Under the pieces are notes generated by a model. That model was not told where the DNA came from and made no database searches. It saw nothing but the letters and a program-made list of their open reading frames with translations. Positions 51,032 to 59,694 of a DNA stretch of 64,000 nucleotides are shown one piece after another. Source of the DNA: CAZZBM01 sp964652255. GTDB lineage: Bacteria > Bdellovibrionota > Bacteriovoracia > Bacteriovoracales > CAZZBM01. The stretch spans positions 496,001-560,000 of the forward strand of contig CAZZBM010000001.1 in assembly GCA_964652255.1 (NCBI GenBank). The letters are read 5' to 3'. A program made the translations under genes and the position numbers. Numbering within the stretch: position 1 is the first letter of the stretch; every line of letters starts with the position of its first letter.

Positions 51032-51871
51032 ATGAATTTAAAGGATCATTTTCCTAATTTAAAAGAATTAGATCTATCCAGAAATAATATTAAAGATTTA
51101 AACTTTTTAAACAATCTTACAAAATTAGAAAAACTTGATGTTAGCGGCAATCCTCTTGATGATCTGGTTATTGAGAATCACCCTTCTCTTAGGGAATTTA
51201 TTTTTATGTCTAAACCAGGTTATTTTAAAAGATTTTCCTTTAAAAACTTACCTTCTTTAGAAAAAATTTATGTTACTATTGACGAAGAAAGTCCAGCTGG
51301 GTCTTTCATTTATCCAAGAGAACCTTTTGAGTTAAGTTTTTTACCTAGCTTAAAAACACTATATATGGACGCTATTTCTCATTATAAATTTCATCTTGAA
51401 GGAGATTTTTCTGCTTTAAAATATTTAACTTATAGACAGACTAAAGTTCGTTATCTTGATTTTCTTTATTTTTTTCCTAATATTGAAGTTTTGGATCTTT
51501 CTTATAATGACATTGATGAATTTAACCCTTTAACATATTTAAAAAAATTAAAAGTTTTAGATCTCACTTTTAATCCCTTAATTGATCTTCCAGAAAATTT
51601 ATCTCCCGTTTTGCAGATTGTTTTTTTAGATAGAAGTACTGTGACAGGACTTCATCCTCTTTTAGCGATTCCCTCTGTTGAATTTATTTCTGCTGATTCA
51701 TGCTCTTGGATTAAAAAGATGATTCCAGAATATAAACCTATTATGGGGGAAAAAGAAGTTAGTCTTTATGGGTCTTTTAGTGGATTAACAACACAGGAAA
51801 GAAAAACTATTAATGTAGAAAAAAAAGCTCTAGAAGAAGTAGGAGTTAGGGTTTATACTGATGATTTTTAA
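51032..51871 (+). CDS. Leucine-rich-repeat protein, 3' part of the split gene
   Basis: A 279-residue frame from ATG 51032, but homology-like LRR text continues upstream to the A9 tract (about 50920). Repeats include LKELDLSRNNIKDLNFL, LEKLDVSGNPLDDL, IEVLDLSYNDIDEFNPL and LKVLDLTFNPLIDLP. The C-terminal ~70 residues (KPIMGEKEVSLYGSFSG) are not LRR and may be a capping domain. No other lesion is seen over 840 bases, which argues that the split is recent or tolerated. Confidence 0.75.
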   Translation: MNLKDHFPNLKELDLSRNNIKDLNFLNNLTKLEKLDVSGNPLDDLVIENHPSLREFIFMSKPGYFKRFSFKNLPSLEKIYVTIDEESPAGSFIYPREPFELSFLPSLKTLYMDAISHYKFHLEGDFSALKYLTYRQTKVRYLDFLYFFPNIEVLDLSYNDIDEFNPLTYLKKLKVLDLTFNPLIDLPENLSPVLQIVFLDRSTVTGLHPLLAIPSVEFISADSCSWIKKMIPEYKPIMGEKEVSLYGSFSGLTTQERKTINVEKKALEEVGVRVYTDDF

Positions 51872-51928
51872 AATTTAATAGGATTAAAAATTTGATCTTT
51901 TTTTTAAAAAATGTCATCATAAGCCTTT

Positions 51929-52111
51929 ATGTTTTTTATTATTTTTTTTCTAAAGCTCTTTCTTCTTTCTTGCTCTACCCAGCAAGATAAACAATTTGAT
52001 CCTCTTGATTCTTTTGTACCTTCTACAAACAAAGATGTTCAAGCTTATGATTCAGAAGAAGAGGTTTCAGTTCATACTTTAGATAAAGATGAACGTTCTA
52101 TATTTGATTGA
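51929..52111 (+). CDS. Small putative lipoprotein
   Basis: A 60-residue protein: MFFIIFFLKLFLLSCSTQQ is a lipoprotein signal with LLSC and Cys15, followed by an acidic, disordered 45-residue tail (DSEEEVSVHTLDKDERSIFD). A TAA lies three codons upstream. It overlaps the end of the convergent nagZ gene by 40 bases. Function unknown. Confidence 0.5.
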   Translation: MFFIIFFLKLFLLSCSTQQDKQFDPLDSFVPSTNKDVQAYDSEEEVSVHTLDKDERSIFD

Positions 52112-53061
52112 ACTCTATTTATCTTTTCTATTTTTTTTAAAAGAAAATTTTCATTCAATTCTCCATTTTTAATAGCTTGTTCAATGATTTTATTAACTTG
52201 ATTAACAAGATTTGGTTGAAATTCTTCTGGATATTTTACTCTCATTTTTCCACTAGAAGCAAGGTCATTTTGAGAAAATAAAAGAAGATCATGTCCTGAT
52301 TTTAAAGAGAATATTACTCTTTCTTTTAAGGAGTAATTTAAAAGTGCTCCCATATGAAGATCATCAGTAATAAGTAGCCCAGGATAATTTTTTAAATGCT
52401 GCTTAATAAAATCTTTATCAAAAGTAATAGGTAAAGCATTTTCTTTTAAAAGAACATGAGCAGAAAGAATACAAGGGCTTTTTAGTTTTAAAAAAGGTTC
52501 TAATTCTTTTTTTTGATAGTTTTCTAAATAAAAAAGTCCTTGGTGTGAATCTTGATTGAGAGTAGCACTTCCATGACCTGGAAAATGTTTAATGCAGGAG
52601 AGAATTCCTACTTCATTGTAAGCTTTAATAAAATCTTCAGCTATAGAAATAATTTTTTTAGTATCATCAGAAAACGCTCTATTTTTCATAATAGAGTTTT
52701 TGTCCCAAAGATCAACTAGAGGAGAATAATTAAGATTAATTCCAAGATTTTTTAAAAATAAAGCTTGTTCTTTAAAGTAAGCATAGCGTTCAGGAGAGTT
52801 CATTTTGGAAACAAGAGTAGGATCTTTAAAAGAATAATGATCTTTTAATCTGTTTACTGAAGGGCTTTCAAAATCTGTAGAAAGAATTTGATTCTTTGGA
52901 AATTGAGCTAAAAAATTTTTAATTTCTTCTAGATTTTTGCTCTTAAAATCCGAATAAAAAAAGATATAACCAGCTTGGTTGCTGTTGATTTCTTCCATAA
53001 AAGAAGTAACACAAAGTTTTTCAAACATATTCTTAGTTATAGCTTTTTTTTTTACAATCAT
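52072..53061 (-). CDS. nagZ: Beta-N-acetylhexosaminidase, GH3 (NagZ-like)
   Basis: A 329-residue GH3 enzyme. KHFPGHGSATLNQDSH carries the His/Lys pair of NagZ, and ITDDLHMGAL carries the nucleophile Asp. It removes GlcNAc from muropeptides in cell-wall recycling. The N-terminal start is uncertain: ATG 53061 lies in an A10 tract (53044-53053) inside the upstream lipoprotein frame; ATG 53028 is an alternative. If the tract were A9 the lipoprotein and NagZ frames would fuse, giving a lipid-anchored enzyme. Confidence 0.86.
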   Translation of the reverse strand: MIVKKKAITKNMFEKLCVTSFMEEINSNQAGYIFFYSDFKSKNLEEIKNFLAQFPKNQILSTDFESPSVNRLKDHYSFKDPTLVSKMNSPERYAYFKEQALFLKNLGINLNYSPLVDLWDKNSIMKNRAFSDDTKKIISIAEDFIKAYNEVGILSCIKHFPGHGSATLNQDSHQGLFYLENYQKKELEPFLKLKSPCILSAHVLLKENALPITFDKDFIKQHLKNYPGLLITDDLHMGALLNYSLKERVIFSLKSGHDLLLFSQNDLASSGKMRVKYPEEFQPNLVNQVNKIIEQAIKNGELNENFLLKKIEKINRVQSNIERSSLSKV

Positions 53062-53359
53062 AAACTCTTACTTCATAAAGAAAATTTTCGATTTTTTCTG
53101 AACCATGAAAAGAATAAGTGTACTCTTTTTTTATAAGATAAAAAGTATTACCAAAAAGTTCCAAGCTGTTTTTTTCTTCTATTTTTTTTAAAACATTTTT
53201 TTTATTAGGACCAGACATAATAATGCTTGCAATAAAATTACATTTTTTTGGTTCTTTTTCTGAAAAATTAACAGAAGAGAGATCTCTAGAAGAAGAACAA
53301 GATTGAAGACTAAGAATGATTATAAAGATCATCTGGATGAATAAAATAAATCTTTTCAA
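53033..53359 (-). CDS. Putative lipoprotein (possibly the N-terminus of a fused NagZ)
   Basis: A 108-residue frame with a classical lipoprotein signal: MKRFILFIQMIFIIILSLQS then Cys21. The mature part is Lys/Glu-rich (NVLKKIEEKNSLELFGNTF) and ends in VYDCKKKSYN just after an A10 run. It overlaps nagZ by 29 bases. It may be an independent small lipoprotein or, if one A is removed, the membrane anchor of NagZ. Confidence 0.5.
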   Translation of the reverse strand: MKRFILFIQMIFIIILSLQSCSSSRDLSSVNFSEKEPKKCNFIASIIMSGPNKKNVLKKIEEKNSLELFGNTFYLIKKEYTYSFHGSEKIENFLYEVRVYDCKKKSYN

Positions 53360-53882
53360 GATTTATAAATCTTAAGCTTAAGATCTTAAAAATAAAACTA
53401 CTTATTTTAAAAAAGTCATTTTCTAATGGAGTTGAAGAAATTTTTTGTGAGACGTTATTTTTTTCAAATTTGATAAAATTAATTTTATTTTCTCTGATAA
53501 TATATTTTTTTAAAAGTATTTCTTTTCTATCCAAAAGAAGATCTTCAAATTTACTTGGCAGAGGAAGATAAATCTTTTTTATTTTTGATTTTTTTTTAAA
53601 AAAATTTTTTATTTTAAAAAATTGATTCTTTTTTTTATCTTTTATGTAGGAATTATCAATCAAAATATTAGCTTGTACGGCTGGTTCTTCTAGAAGATTA
53701 TGATTGTTGATGAGTTGATTATAAGAATCAGGTGATGGAATTTCAAATCCAGCTCTTTCTTCATTGAAATAAACTTGTAAAAATATTTTTTTTGAATTTT
53801 TACTATTATTAAAGGGTAGTGATTTGAAGTATTGTTTCTCTAATTCAGAACAAGAAAAAATAAAAAAACAAAGAAAAAACAT
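53310..53882 (-). CDS. Putative lipoprotein of unknown function
   Basis: A 190-residue protein with MFFLCFFIFSCSELEKQ: a short hydrophobic stretch ending in FSC (Cys11) without N-terminal charge. The mature part is very Lys/Phe/Ile-rich (KNQFFKIKNFFKKKSKIKKI). It overlaps the next lipoprotein gene by 50 bases. No family is recognised. It heads a three-gene group ending in nagZ. Confidence 0.5.
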   Translation of the reverse strand: MFFLCFFIFSCSELEKQYFKSLPFNNSKNSKKIFLQVYFNEERAGFEIPSPDSYNQLINNHNLLEEPAVQANILIDNSYIKDKKKNQFFKIKNFFKKKSKIKKIYLPLPSKFEDLLLDRKEILLKKYIIRENKINFIKFEKNNVSQKISSTPLENDFFKISSFIFKILSLRFINLEKIYFIHPDDLYNHS

Positions 53883-53949
53883 CAGAAACTTATCTTAGTG
53901 GAGTTTTTTGCTTTAATACAGTAAATAAGTCTTTTTTACCAAAAAAGGA

Positions 53950-53972
53950 GGCTCTGTAGACAGAGTCTTTTT
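53950..53972 (+). terminator. Terminator-like hairpin in the leader of the DEAD-box gene
   Basis: GGCTCTG (53950-53956) pairs with CAGAGTC (53961-53967, one G-T pair) around TAGA, followed by five T's. On the minus strand the same stem is followed after three bases by T6. Both flanking genes are divergent, so it does not end a gene; it may attenuate transcription of the helicase gene 68 bases downstream or block antisense reading. Confidence 0.55.
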
Positions 53973-54039
53973 AAAAGAGTAGAGTTCAAGAAAAAAAGAT
54001 TTTTGAAAAAAGAGTTCAAAGATCTAAAGGAGTGGATCA

Positions 54040-55119
54040 ATGATGTCTTTTCAAGAATTTTTATTGCCAGAAAAACTAAAAAATAATGTAAAAAAAATGG
54101 GTTTTAATGAACCTACCCCTATTCAAGCTAAGGTTTTACCTTTGGCTTTTCAAGGGCATGACGTGATTGGATTAGCCCAAACAGGCTCAGGAAAAACAGC
54201 TGCTTATGCTATTCCAGGAGTTAAATATCTTTTGGAAAACAATCAAGGCAAAATTTTGATTTTAGTTCCTACAAGAGAACTAGCCTCTCAAGTGGCTGAA
54301 GTCTTTAAAAAGTTAATTTTAGATACTTCTTTAAAACAAGCCTTATTAGTGGGTGGTGTTCCTATGTATAAGCAGATAAGAGATCTTAAATTTAAGCCAA
54401 GAATTTTTATTGGAACTCCTGGAAGAATTAATGATCTTTTAAAAAGAAAGATGCTTAGATTAGAAGATGTTCAGTATTTAGTTTTTGATGAAGTGGATAG
54501 AATGTTAGATATTGGGTTTCAAGTGCAAGTTGATGAAATCTTAAAATACTTAAAACAAAAAAAACAAACTTTATTTTTTTCAGCTACTTTAAGTCCTAAA
54601 GTCTCTAGTTTAGTGAAAAACTACTTAATAGATCCTAAAAAAATAACCATAGGAACAATTAATAAACCAGTGGCTTTATTAGAGCAAAAAACAATTAAAG
54701 TAAATGAGAAAGAAAAGTACACATCTTTAAAAGATGCTTTAATAAAGATTGATGGATCAAGTTTAATTTTTGTTAAAACAAAACATATGTCAGCTAACTT
54801 AGCAAAAAAACTCAAGGAAGATGGTTTTTTCACAGAAGCTTTTCATGGTGATTTAAGTCAAGGTGCTAGAAATAGAGCCATACAGTCTTTTAAGAGAAAT
54901 GATAAAGCTATTCTAGTAGCGACAGATATCGCTTCTAGAGGACTTGATATTGATCATATTAAATGTGTTTTTAATTTTGATCTTCCTCATAATCCAGAAG
55001 ATTTTGTTCATAGAGTGGGTAGAACTGCTAGAGCAGGAAGAACAGGTCAGTCTATTACATTTTTATCAAGAAAAGATGAATTTCTTTGGAAAAAAATCTT
55101 AAGGTTAATCAATAGTTAA
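54040..55119 (+). CDS. DEAD-box RNA helicase (RhlE/DeaD-like, core only)
   Basis: A 359-residue helicase with AAGGAG upstream of the start. Motifs in order: Q motif GFNEPTPIQA, motif I AQTGSGKT (46-53), PTREL, TPGR, motif II FDEVDRML with DEVD (150-153) in place of DEAD, SAT (181-183), ATDIASRGLDI and HRVGRTARAG. There is no C-terminal RNA-binding extension, so it is a minimal core. It unwinds RNA, probably in ribosome assembly or decay. A leader hairpin suggests attenuation. It overlaps the convergent LRR gene by 15 bases. Confidence 0.94.
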   Translation: MMSFQEFLLPEKLKNNVKKMGFNEPTPIQAKVLPLAFQGHDVIGLAQTGSGKTAAYAIPGVKYLLENNQGKILILVPTRELASQVAEVFKKLILDTSLKQALLVGGVPMYKQIRDLKFKPRIFIGTPGRINDLLKRKMLRLEDVQYLVFDEVDRMLDIGFQVQVDEILKYLKQKKQTLFFSATLSPKVSSLVKNYLIDPKKITIGTINKPVALLEQKTIKVNEKEKYTSLKDALIKIDGSSLIFVKTKHMSANLAKKLKEDGFFTEAFHGDLSQGARNRAIQSFKRNDKAILVATDIASRGLDIDHIKCVFNFDLPHNPEDFVHRVGRTARAGRTGQSITFLSRKDEFLWKKILRLINS

Positions 55120-55935
55120 ATTTTCTTCTTTTAAATAAGGAAGAGTTTTTAAAACTTCTTCCTTATTAATATCATTATTTCTAATGTTTAAAATTTCTAA
55201 AGATGGGAGTTCCTTTATTGGAGTAACATCACAGATATAGTTATTTTCTATGTTAAGATAAGTAAGTTTTTTTTTATCTTGAAGATAATCTAAATCTGTT
55301 AAAGAGTTGTTCATTAAGGAAAGATATCTTAATTGGCTAAGATTACGTAGACCTATGAGTTGATGTATCTCATTTCCATTAGCTATCAGAAAATGAAGAT
55401 TAAAAAGAATCCTTGCAAAATTAATATTATTTAAAGCATTGTAACTCACAGAAAGAGTTTTAAGTTGATGTAATTTACCAATAGAGTTAATATTTTTTGG
55501 ATAAGTACCATTAAGATTTAAAAAAATAATAGATTTTAAATTTTCAATTTCTTTTAAATCTACATTCTTATTATAAGAAAGATCTAAAAATTTTAAATTT
55601 GGTAAAGAATAAAAATTAATTCTAAAAAAAAGTTTCTTTTTTGAGAGCTTAAGAACAATCATTTGAGAGAGAGTCTTGATTTTATTATTTCTTAAATTGA
55701 GGTCTTCAAGAGAAGAAAGTTCATGAAGAGAAGAAAGATCTGAAATAGCATTAAAACTAAGATTTAGTCTTTTTAGTTTTTTAACCTTTTCTAAGCCTTT
55801 TGTACTTGTAATTTTATTATAACTTAAATCAAGAACTTCAAGATCAGGATAAGAGGATAAATCAGGAATTTCAGTATATCCTTTTTTAGAAAGATTAAGT
55901 TCAGTGGTACTATGAACTATCCATAAAAAAAACAT
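55105..55935 (-). CDS. Exported leucine-rich-repeat protein (internalin-like repeats)
   Basis: A 276-residue protein, almost entirely LRR with a 22-residue period: LEVLDLSYNKITSTKGLE, LKRLNLSFNAISDLSSLHEL, LEDLNLRNNKIKTL, LRYLSLMNNSLTDLDYL and LTYLNIENNYICDVTPI. The N-terminus MFFLWIVHS is very short for an export signal and carries no positive charge. Such SDS22-like LRRs bind proteins. Residues around 95-110 (LKLSKKKLFFRINFYS) break the repeat. Confidence 0.8.
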   Translation of the reverse strand: MFFLWIVHSTTELNLSKKGYTEIPDLSSYPDLEVLDLSYNKITSTKGLEKVKKLKRLNLSFNAISDLSSLHELSSLEDLNLRNNKIKTLSQMIVLKLSKKKLFFRINFYSLPNLKFLDLSYNKNVDLKEIENLKSIIFLNLNGTYPKNINSIGKLHQLKTLSVSYNALNNINFARILFNLHFLIANGNEIHQLIGLRNLSQLRYLSLMNNSLTDLDYLQDKKKLTYLNIENNYICDVTPIKELPSLEILNIRNNDINKEEVLKTLPYLKEENLTID

Positions 55936-55959
55936 AAAGAATTTATCGGAAAAATTTTC

Positions 55960-57114
55960 TTATTTTAGAAGAGCTTCTAAAAAAGAAATAGGCATCACTA
56001 CAACTTCACCTGCTTTCTTAAAATGATTTTCATTCTTTCCAACAATGTTTTTAACATAATCTTGATATTCTTTAGGTAAGTTTTCTATTTCAATTTCAGA
56101 GGGTTCAATAAAACGCCTAGGAGGATTATTCTCTATAAACAACATACTTGAAATAATATTAACATAATGAACGAGTTTTTTTTCCACCAAGGGCTCTTTT
56201 TGGCTTTCCTCAACAAGATTAATTTGTTGTCTTAAACCTTCTTGTTCCTGTAGATATTTTTCCAAAAGAAGTTTTCTTAAAACCTCTTCTTTTTGTTCTC
56301 TCAATTCGTCCATATTAAGACCCAAGGACTCAGTATTTTTTAATAATTCTTCTTTTGTTTGAGAGGTTAATACTTTTTTATAAAGAGCTGTTTTTAGGTC
56401 TAAATCATCTTTTATCAGCTTGGTTTCAGATTTTTTTTCATTGACCTCTTGACTGGAAAGATAGACAATTTTTTCAAAATTTTTTTCAATCTCTATTTGA
56501 TCTAAATCTAGAGCAATTCCTTGAGCCTCCTCTAGTTGTTTATAAGCCAGATCTAACTGTTTTTTTCCTGAAAGGTGTTCTTTAATACTTCTTTGAAGAA
56601 GACAAGCTTCTGGATTTTTTGGACAATCTAATTTAAGCCCCTTTAAACATAATTCAAAAGAAGATTCGAGATTTTCACTGTTTTCTTGTAAGAGACATAT
56701 AGAGTCCTTGCATTTAAAAGAAGCAGTTTTTTTATTTAAGCAGTAGGCACCAATTTGTAGAAGTAAGCGTCTAGAGGTAAGACTATCCATAAGCTTTAAA
56801 AGATCCATTCTGTTTAATTGTTGTTTACTTACTTTATAGCCCTTACCTAGGAGTCCTTCAAGAATTCTTTCCTGAAGAAATTCTTTGTTTTTTTTATTTT
56901 CTGGATAAAGATCTAAAAGATGAGTTTCATGGTTTAATGTTTTAATTTCTTTAGGGGTTAAACGATTCAAAATTTTATAATAACAATCAATAGGATCTTT
57001 TTCATTAAGACAAGATTTGAAAGTAGGGTGATTTAAAAGTCGATCTTGGGCTAGTTTTTTTTTCAAAGCTTCAGCAGCTTCTTGTTCTAGAGAAGAAAAT
57101 AAAAAGAACAACAT
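55960..57114 (-). CDS. Exported helical protein of unknown function
   Basis: A 384-residue protein. MLFFLFSSLEQEAAEA gives a seven-residue hydrophobic start without charge; the codon before the ATG is TAA, so the start is certain. The remainder is helical, with Cys pairs (FKSCLNEKDPIDCYY; YCLNKKTASFKCKDSICLL; CLKGLKLDCPKNPEACLL) that suggest a disulfide-bonded periplasmic or surface domain, then a Glu/Lys-rich coiled coil (KLLLEKYLQEQEGLRQQINL). Family not recognised. It is followed upstream by the LRR pseudogene. Confidence 0.6.
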   Translation of the reverse strand: MLFFLFSSLEQEAAEALKKKLAQDRLLNHPTFKSCLNEKDPIDCYYKILNRLTPKEIKTLNHETHLLDLYPENKKNKEFLQERILEGLLGKGYKVSKQQLNRMDLLKLMDSLTSRRLLLQIGAYCLNKKTASFKCKDSICLLQENSENLESSFELCLKGLKLDCPKNPEACLLQRSIKEHLSGKKQLDLAYKQLEEAQGIALDLDQIEIEKNFEKIVYLSSQEVNEKKSETKLIKDDLDLKTALYKKVLTSQTKEELLKNTESLGLNMDELREQKEEVLRKLLLEKYLQEQEGLRQQINLVEESQKEPLVEKKLVHYVNIISSMLFIENNPPRRFIEPSEIEIENLPKEYQDYVKNIVGKNENHFKKAGEVVVMPISFLEALLK

Positions 57115-57156
57115 TTAAGGTTATTGTAATTTTTTTTATAAAAATAATAAAGTTTT

Positions 57157-58227
57157 TTAATAAAAATCAAAACTTAAAGAATAAGCTCCTTTTTCTTCGA
57201 ATTTCAAAGACACTTGCCTATCAGTAGAGCCTTTATTGAAAATATATGGAAAAGAAGGTGATAAGTTGCTGAAGTTTGTAGTCTCGTACTCATATTGAAT
57301 TGTTGGAGGAGAGAACTTAAAATTTAATGATATATCTTTAGGTTTTTTGTCTCCAACGTCTTTAATTGTGAAGCCACTAGGATGACCTGAATCTCTATAT
57401 AGATCGATATATGTCCTAAGTGTCTTGGAAGAATTTTTGTATAGCTTAAAAATAATACTAATATACAAATATGTGTTTATAAAAAAAGTTGAATAATATA
57501 AAGCAATTTTTAGTTTTTCTAATGAAGGAAAAAGTTGAGGTTGTTCAATATCTATTAGATAGCTTGAAGCAGATATACTATTTTTTTTCAATTTCAATTT
57601 TATTTAATATATAAAAATCAATGGATAATAACTTTAAAGAAGAAAAAAAAGTAGAATTAGTTTTTTTATCAAAAAGTAATTCAGTACTTAATATGTTATA
57701 AAAACGACGTTTTGGTGTAATTTGTTGAAAACAAGAAGAATCTTTTAAATAGATTGTTAGAAACAATTTTTCTAGCTTGTTGAGTTTGCTTATATCTTTA
57801 AAAAGTGCTAAATATTCATCGGAATTATCTATATATACGCTAAATGCAAGTGTATTAAAATAGAAGATATGTTCCATGGGGTTGAGTAAAGAATATAAAT
57901 TCTTTTTATCTTTTAAAACTTTTGAATAAGATAAAATTCCATTAAACTTAGTTGAGTCATTATTAATTATTTTTTTATATCTTCTTCAAAGCTTGCTACA
58001 TCTGAAAATATATTTTGAAAATATGATGCTATCGTGGGCTCAAGTACATATGAATTAGAGTCAGAAGGAGCTTAAAATGACAAAAAGTCAGAATTTGAGA
58101 AACCAAAAGTAGATGTTTCATTAGAAAAAGTAATGTAGGGATATGTGAATGTAAACGGAGTATTATCTTCGTTATTTGAAAATAATATAAAAAAGATATT
58201 AAAAAAAATTATTATTTTTTTCCTTAT
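57157..58227 (-). pseudogene. Decayed exported LRR-protein gene
   Basis: The region reads as one gene once lesions are repaired. It begins IRKKIIIFFNIFFILFSN, a signal peptide whose first codon is ATA (58227) rather than ATG, continues NNEDNTPFTFTYPYITF to an in-frame TAA (58072-58074), goes on as APSDSNSYVLEPTIASYFQ to a frameshift in an A7 run (57970-57976, one A short), then through MEHIFYFNTLAF and LNKLEKLFLTIYL to another break in an A8 run (57581-57588), and finally LFPSLEKLKIALYY to the end. LRR-like lines remain. Two frames of 99 and 146 codons are the surviving pieces. Confidence 0.75.
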
Positions 58228-58314
58228 ATTTAAAGTAAATTAGCGATAGAAAAGTACTGTGTTGTAAGAAAAAAGTCTATCTAATATGTAAAAATGCAAA
58301 AAATCAAAATTAAT

Positions 58315-59694
58315 CTAATTTAAAATTTTCTTCAGGCAATCACTTACTTGCTGAGGAGCCACTTTGCCTTGTAATCTTTTAAGAACTTGACCTACAAAAA
58401 GAGTAAATAATCTATCTTTTCCTTTTTTATATTCTTCTACTTCTTGATGAAAATCTTGAAGCACTTCTAGGCATATTTTTTGAAGATCTTCTTCTCTAAT
58501 ATCAATTTGTTCAAAAGAGAGGATTTTTAATGCTTCAGAAAGAGATTTTTTTTCTTGAATGATAAAAGAAATTAATTCTTTAGCTTGAGAAGAGAGAAGT
58601 TTTTTGTTTTCTAGAAGGGAAAGTATTTCACCAAGGGTAGCTCCAGAAAGAAAAGAATTTTTAAAGGAAATTTTTTCATCTTTTAAAATTCCTTGAACTT
58701 CATTCATCATCCATTGAAAAGATTTTTTAGGATGAGGGTAAGTTGTTAAGATAGATCTAAAATAATTCTCTACATCTTTGTCTAAAAGTAGAGAAGTTTC
58801 TTTCTCACTTAAATGAAATTCTTCTAAAAGTCTTTTAAGTTTTTCTTGTGGAAGCTCTGGTAGAATTGCTGTATGAATAAAAGGATTTTTTAGTGTCAAA
58901 AGGTCAGGTTCGTTAAAATAACGATAATCTTCATCTGTATCTTTTTTTCTTAAAGCAATGGTTTTTTCTCCATCAAAAAGAAGAGTTTCTCTGTGAATGA
59001 TTTGATTGTTTTCTAAAAGAGTTCGATGTTTTTTTTCTTCGTACTCAATAGCTTTTTCAATGGCTTTAAAACTATTTAAATTTTTTATTTCTGTTCTTGT
59101 TCCTAGTTCTTTCGTTGAAGAAAGAGATAAATTTACATCACACCTAAATTGACCCTCTTGCATTTTTCCCTCGCAAATTTCTAGAGTGGTGACAAGTTCA
59201 TGAAGAGTTTTTAAAAAAAGAAGAGCTTCTTCTTTGCTAGAAAAAGTTGGTTCAGTCACAAGCTCAATTAAAGGAACTCCACAACGATTAAGATCTAAGT
59301 AAGTTACATCATTCTCGTGAAGAAGTTTACCTGTATCTTCTTCCAGTTGAATTCTTTCAATGAGATATTTTTTATGATCAATTTCTAAATAACCTTTAGT
59401 AGCAAAAGGTTCTTTGAGTTGTGTGATTTGATACCCTTTTGGCAAATCAGCATAACGATAGTGTTTTCTTACAAAAGTACTTTCTTCATGAAGAGTAGAG
59501 TTTGTTGCTAGGGCTAAATAAGTAGCAAAAAGAACAGCTTGTTCATTGACTTGAGGCAAAGCTCCAGGCTGAGCTGTACAAACTGGACACAAAGAAGTGT
59601 TAGGATAAAGTGTCATTGTAGAACAAGCACAAAACATTTTTGTTTGAGTCTTAAGTTGTAAGTGAATTTCCAGTCCTAGGGTCATTTTAAACAT
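58315..59694 (-). CDS. gatB: Asp/Glu-tRNA amidotransferase subunit B
   Basis: A 459-residue kinase/tRNA-binding subunit of GatCAB. GLEIHLQLKTQTKMFC starts the cradle domain with the Cys pair of the zinc site (CACS, CPVC), followed by KHYRYADLPKGYQITQ and the LIELVTEP motif; the YqeY-like tail is present (GQVLKRLQGKVAPQQV). It phosphorylates and amidates Glu-tRNA-Gln (or Asp-tRNA-Asn) with GatA and GatC. It overlaps gatA by eight bases. Confidence 0.96.
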   Translation of the reverse strand: MFKMTLGLEIHLQLKTQTKMFCACSTMTLYPNTSLCPVCTAQPGALPQVNEQAVLFATYLALATNSTLHEESTFVRKHYRYADLPKGYQITQLKEPFATKGYLEIDHKKYLIERIQLEEDTGKLLHENDVTYLDLNRCGVPLIELVTEPTFSSKEEALLFLKTLHELVTTLEICEGKMQEGQFRCDVNLSLSSTKELGTRTEIKNLNSFKAIEKAIEYEEKKHRTLLENNQIIHRETLLFDGEKTIALRKKDTDEDYRYFNEPDLLTLKNPFIHTAILPELPQEKLKRLLEEFHLSEKETSLLLDKDVENYFRSILTTYPHPKKSFQWMMNEVQGILKDEKISFKNSFLSGATLGEILSLLENKKLLSSQAKELISFIIQEKKSLSEALKILSFEQIDIREEDLQKICLEVLQDFHQEVEEYKKGKDRLFTLFVGQVLKRLQGKVAPQQVSDCLKKILN

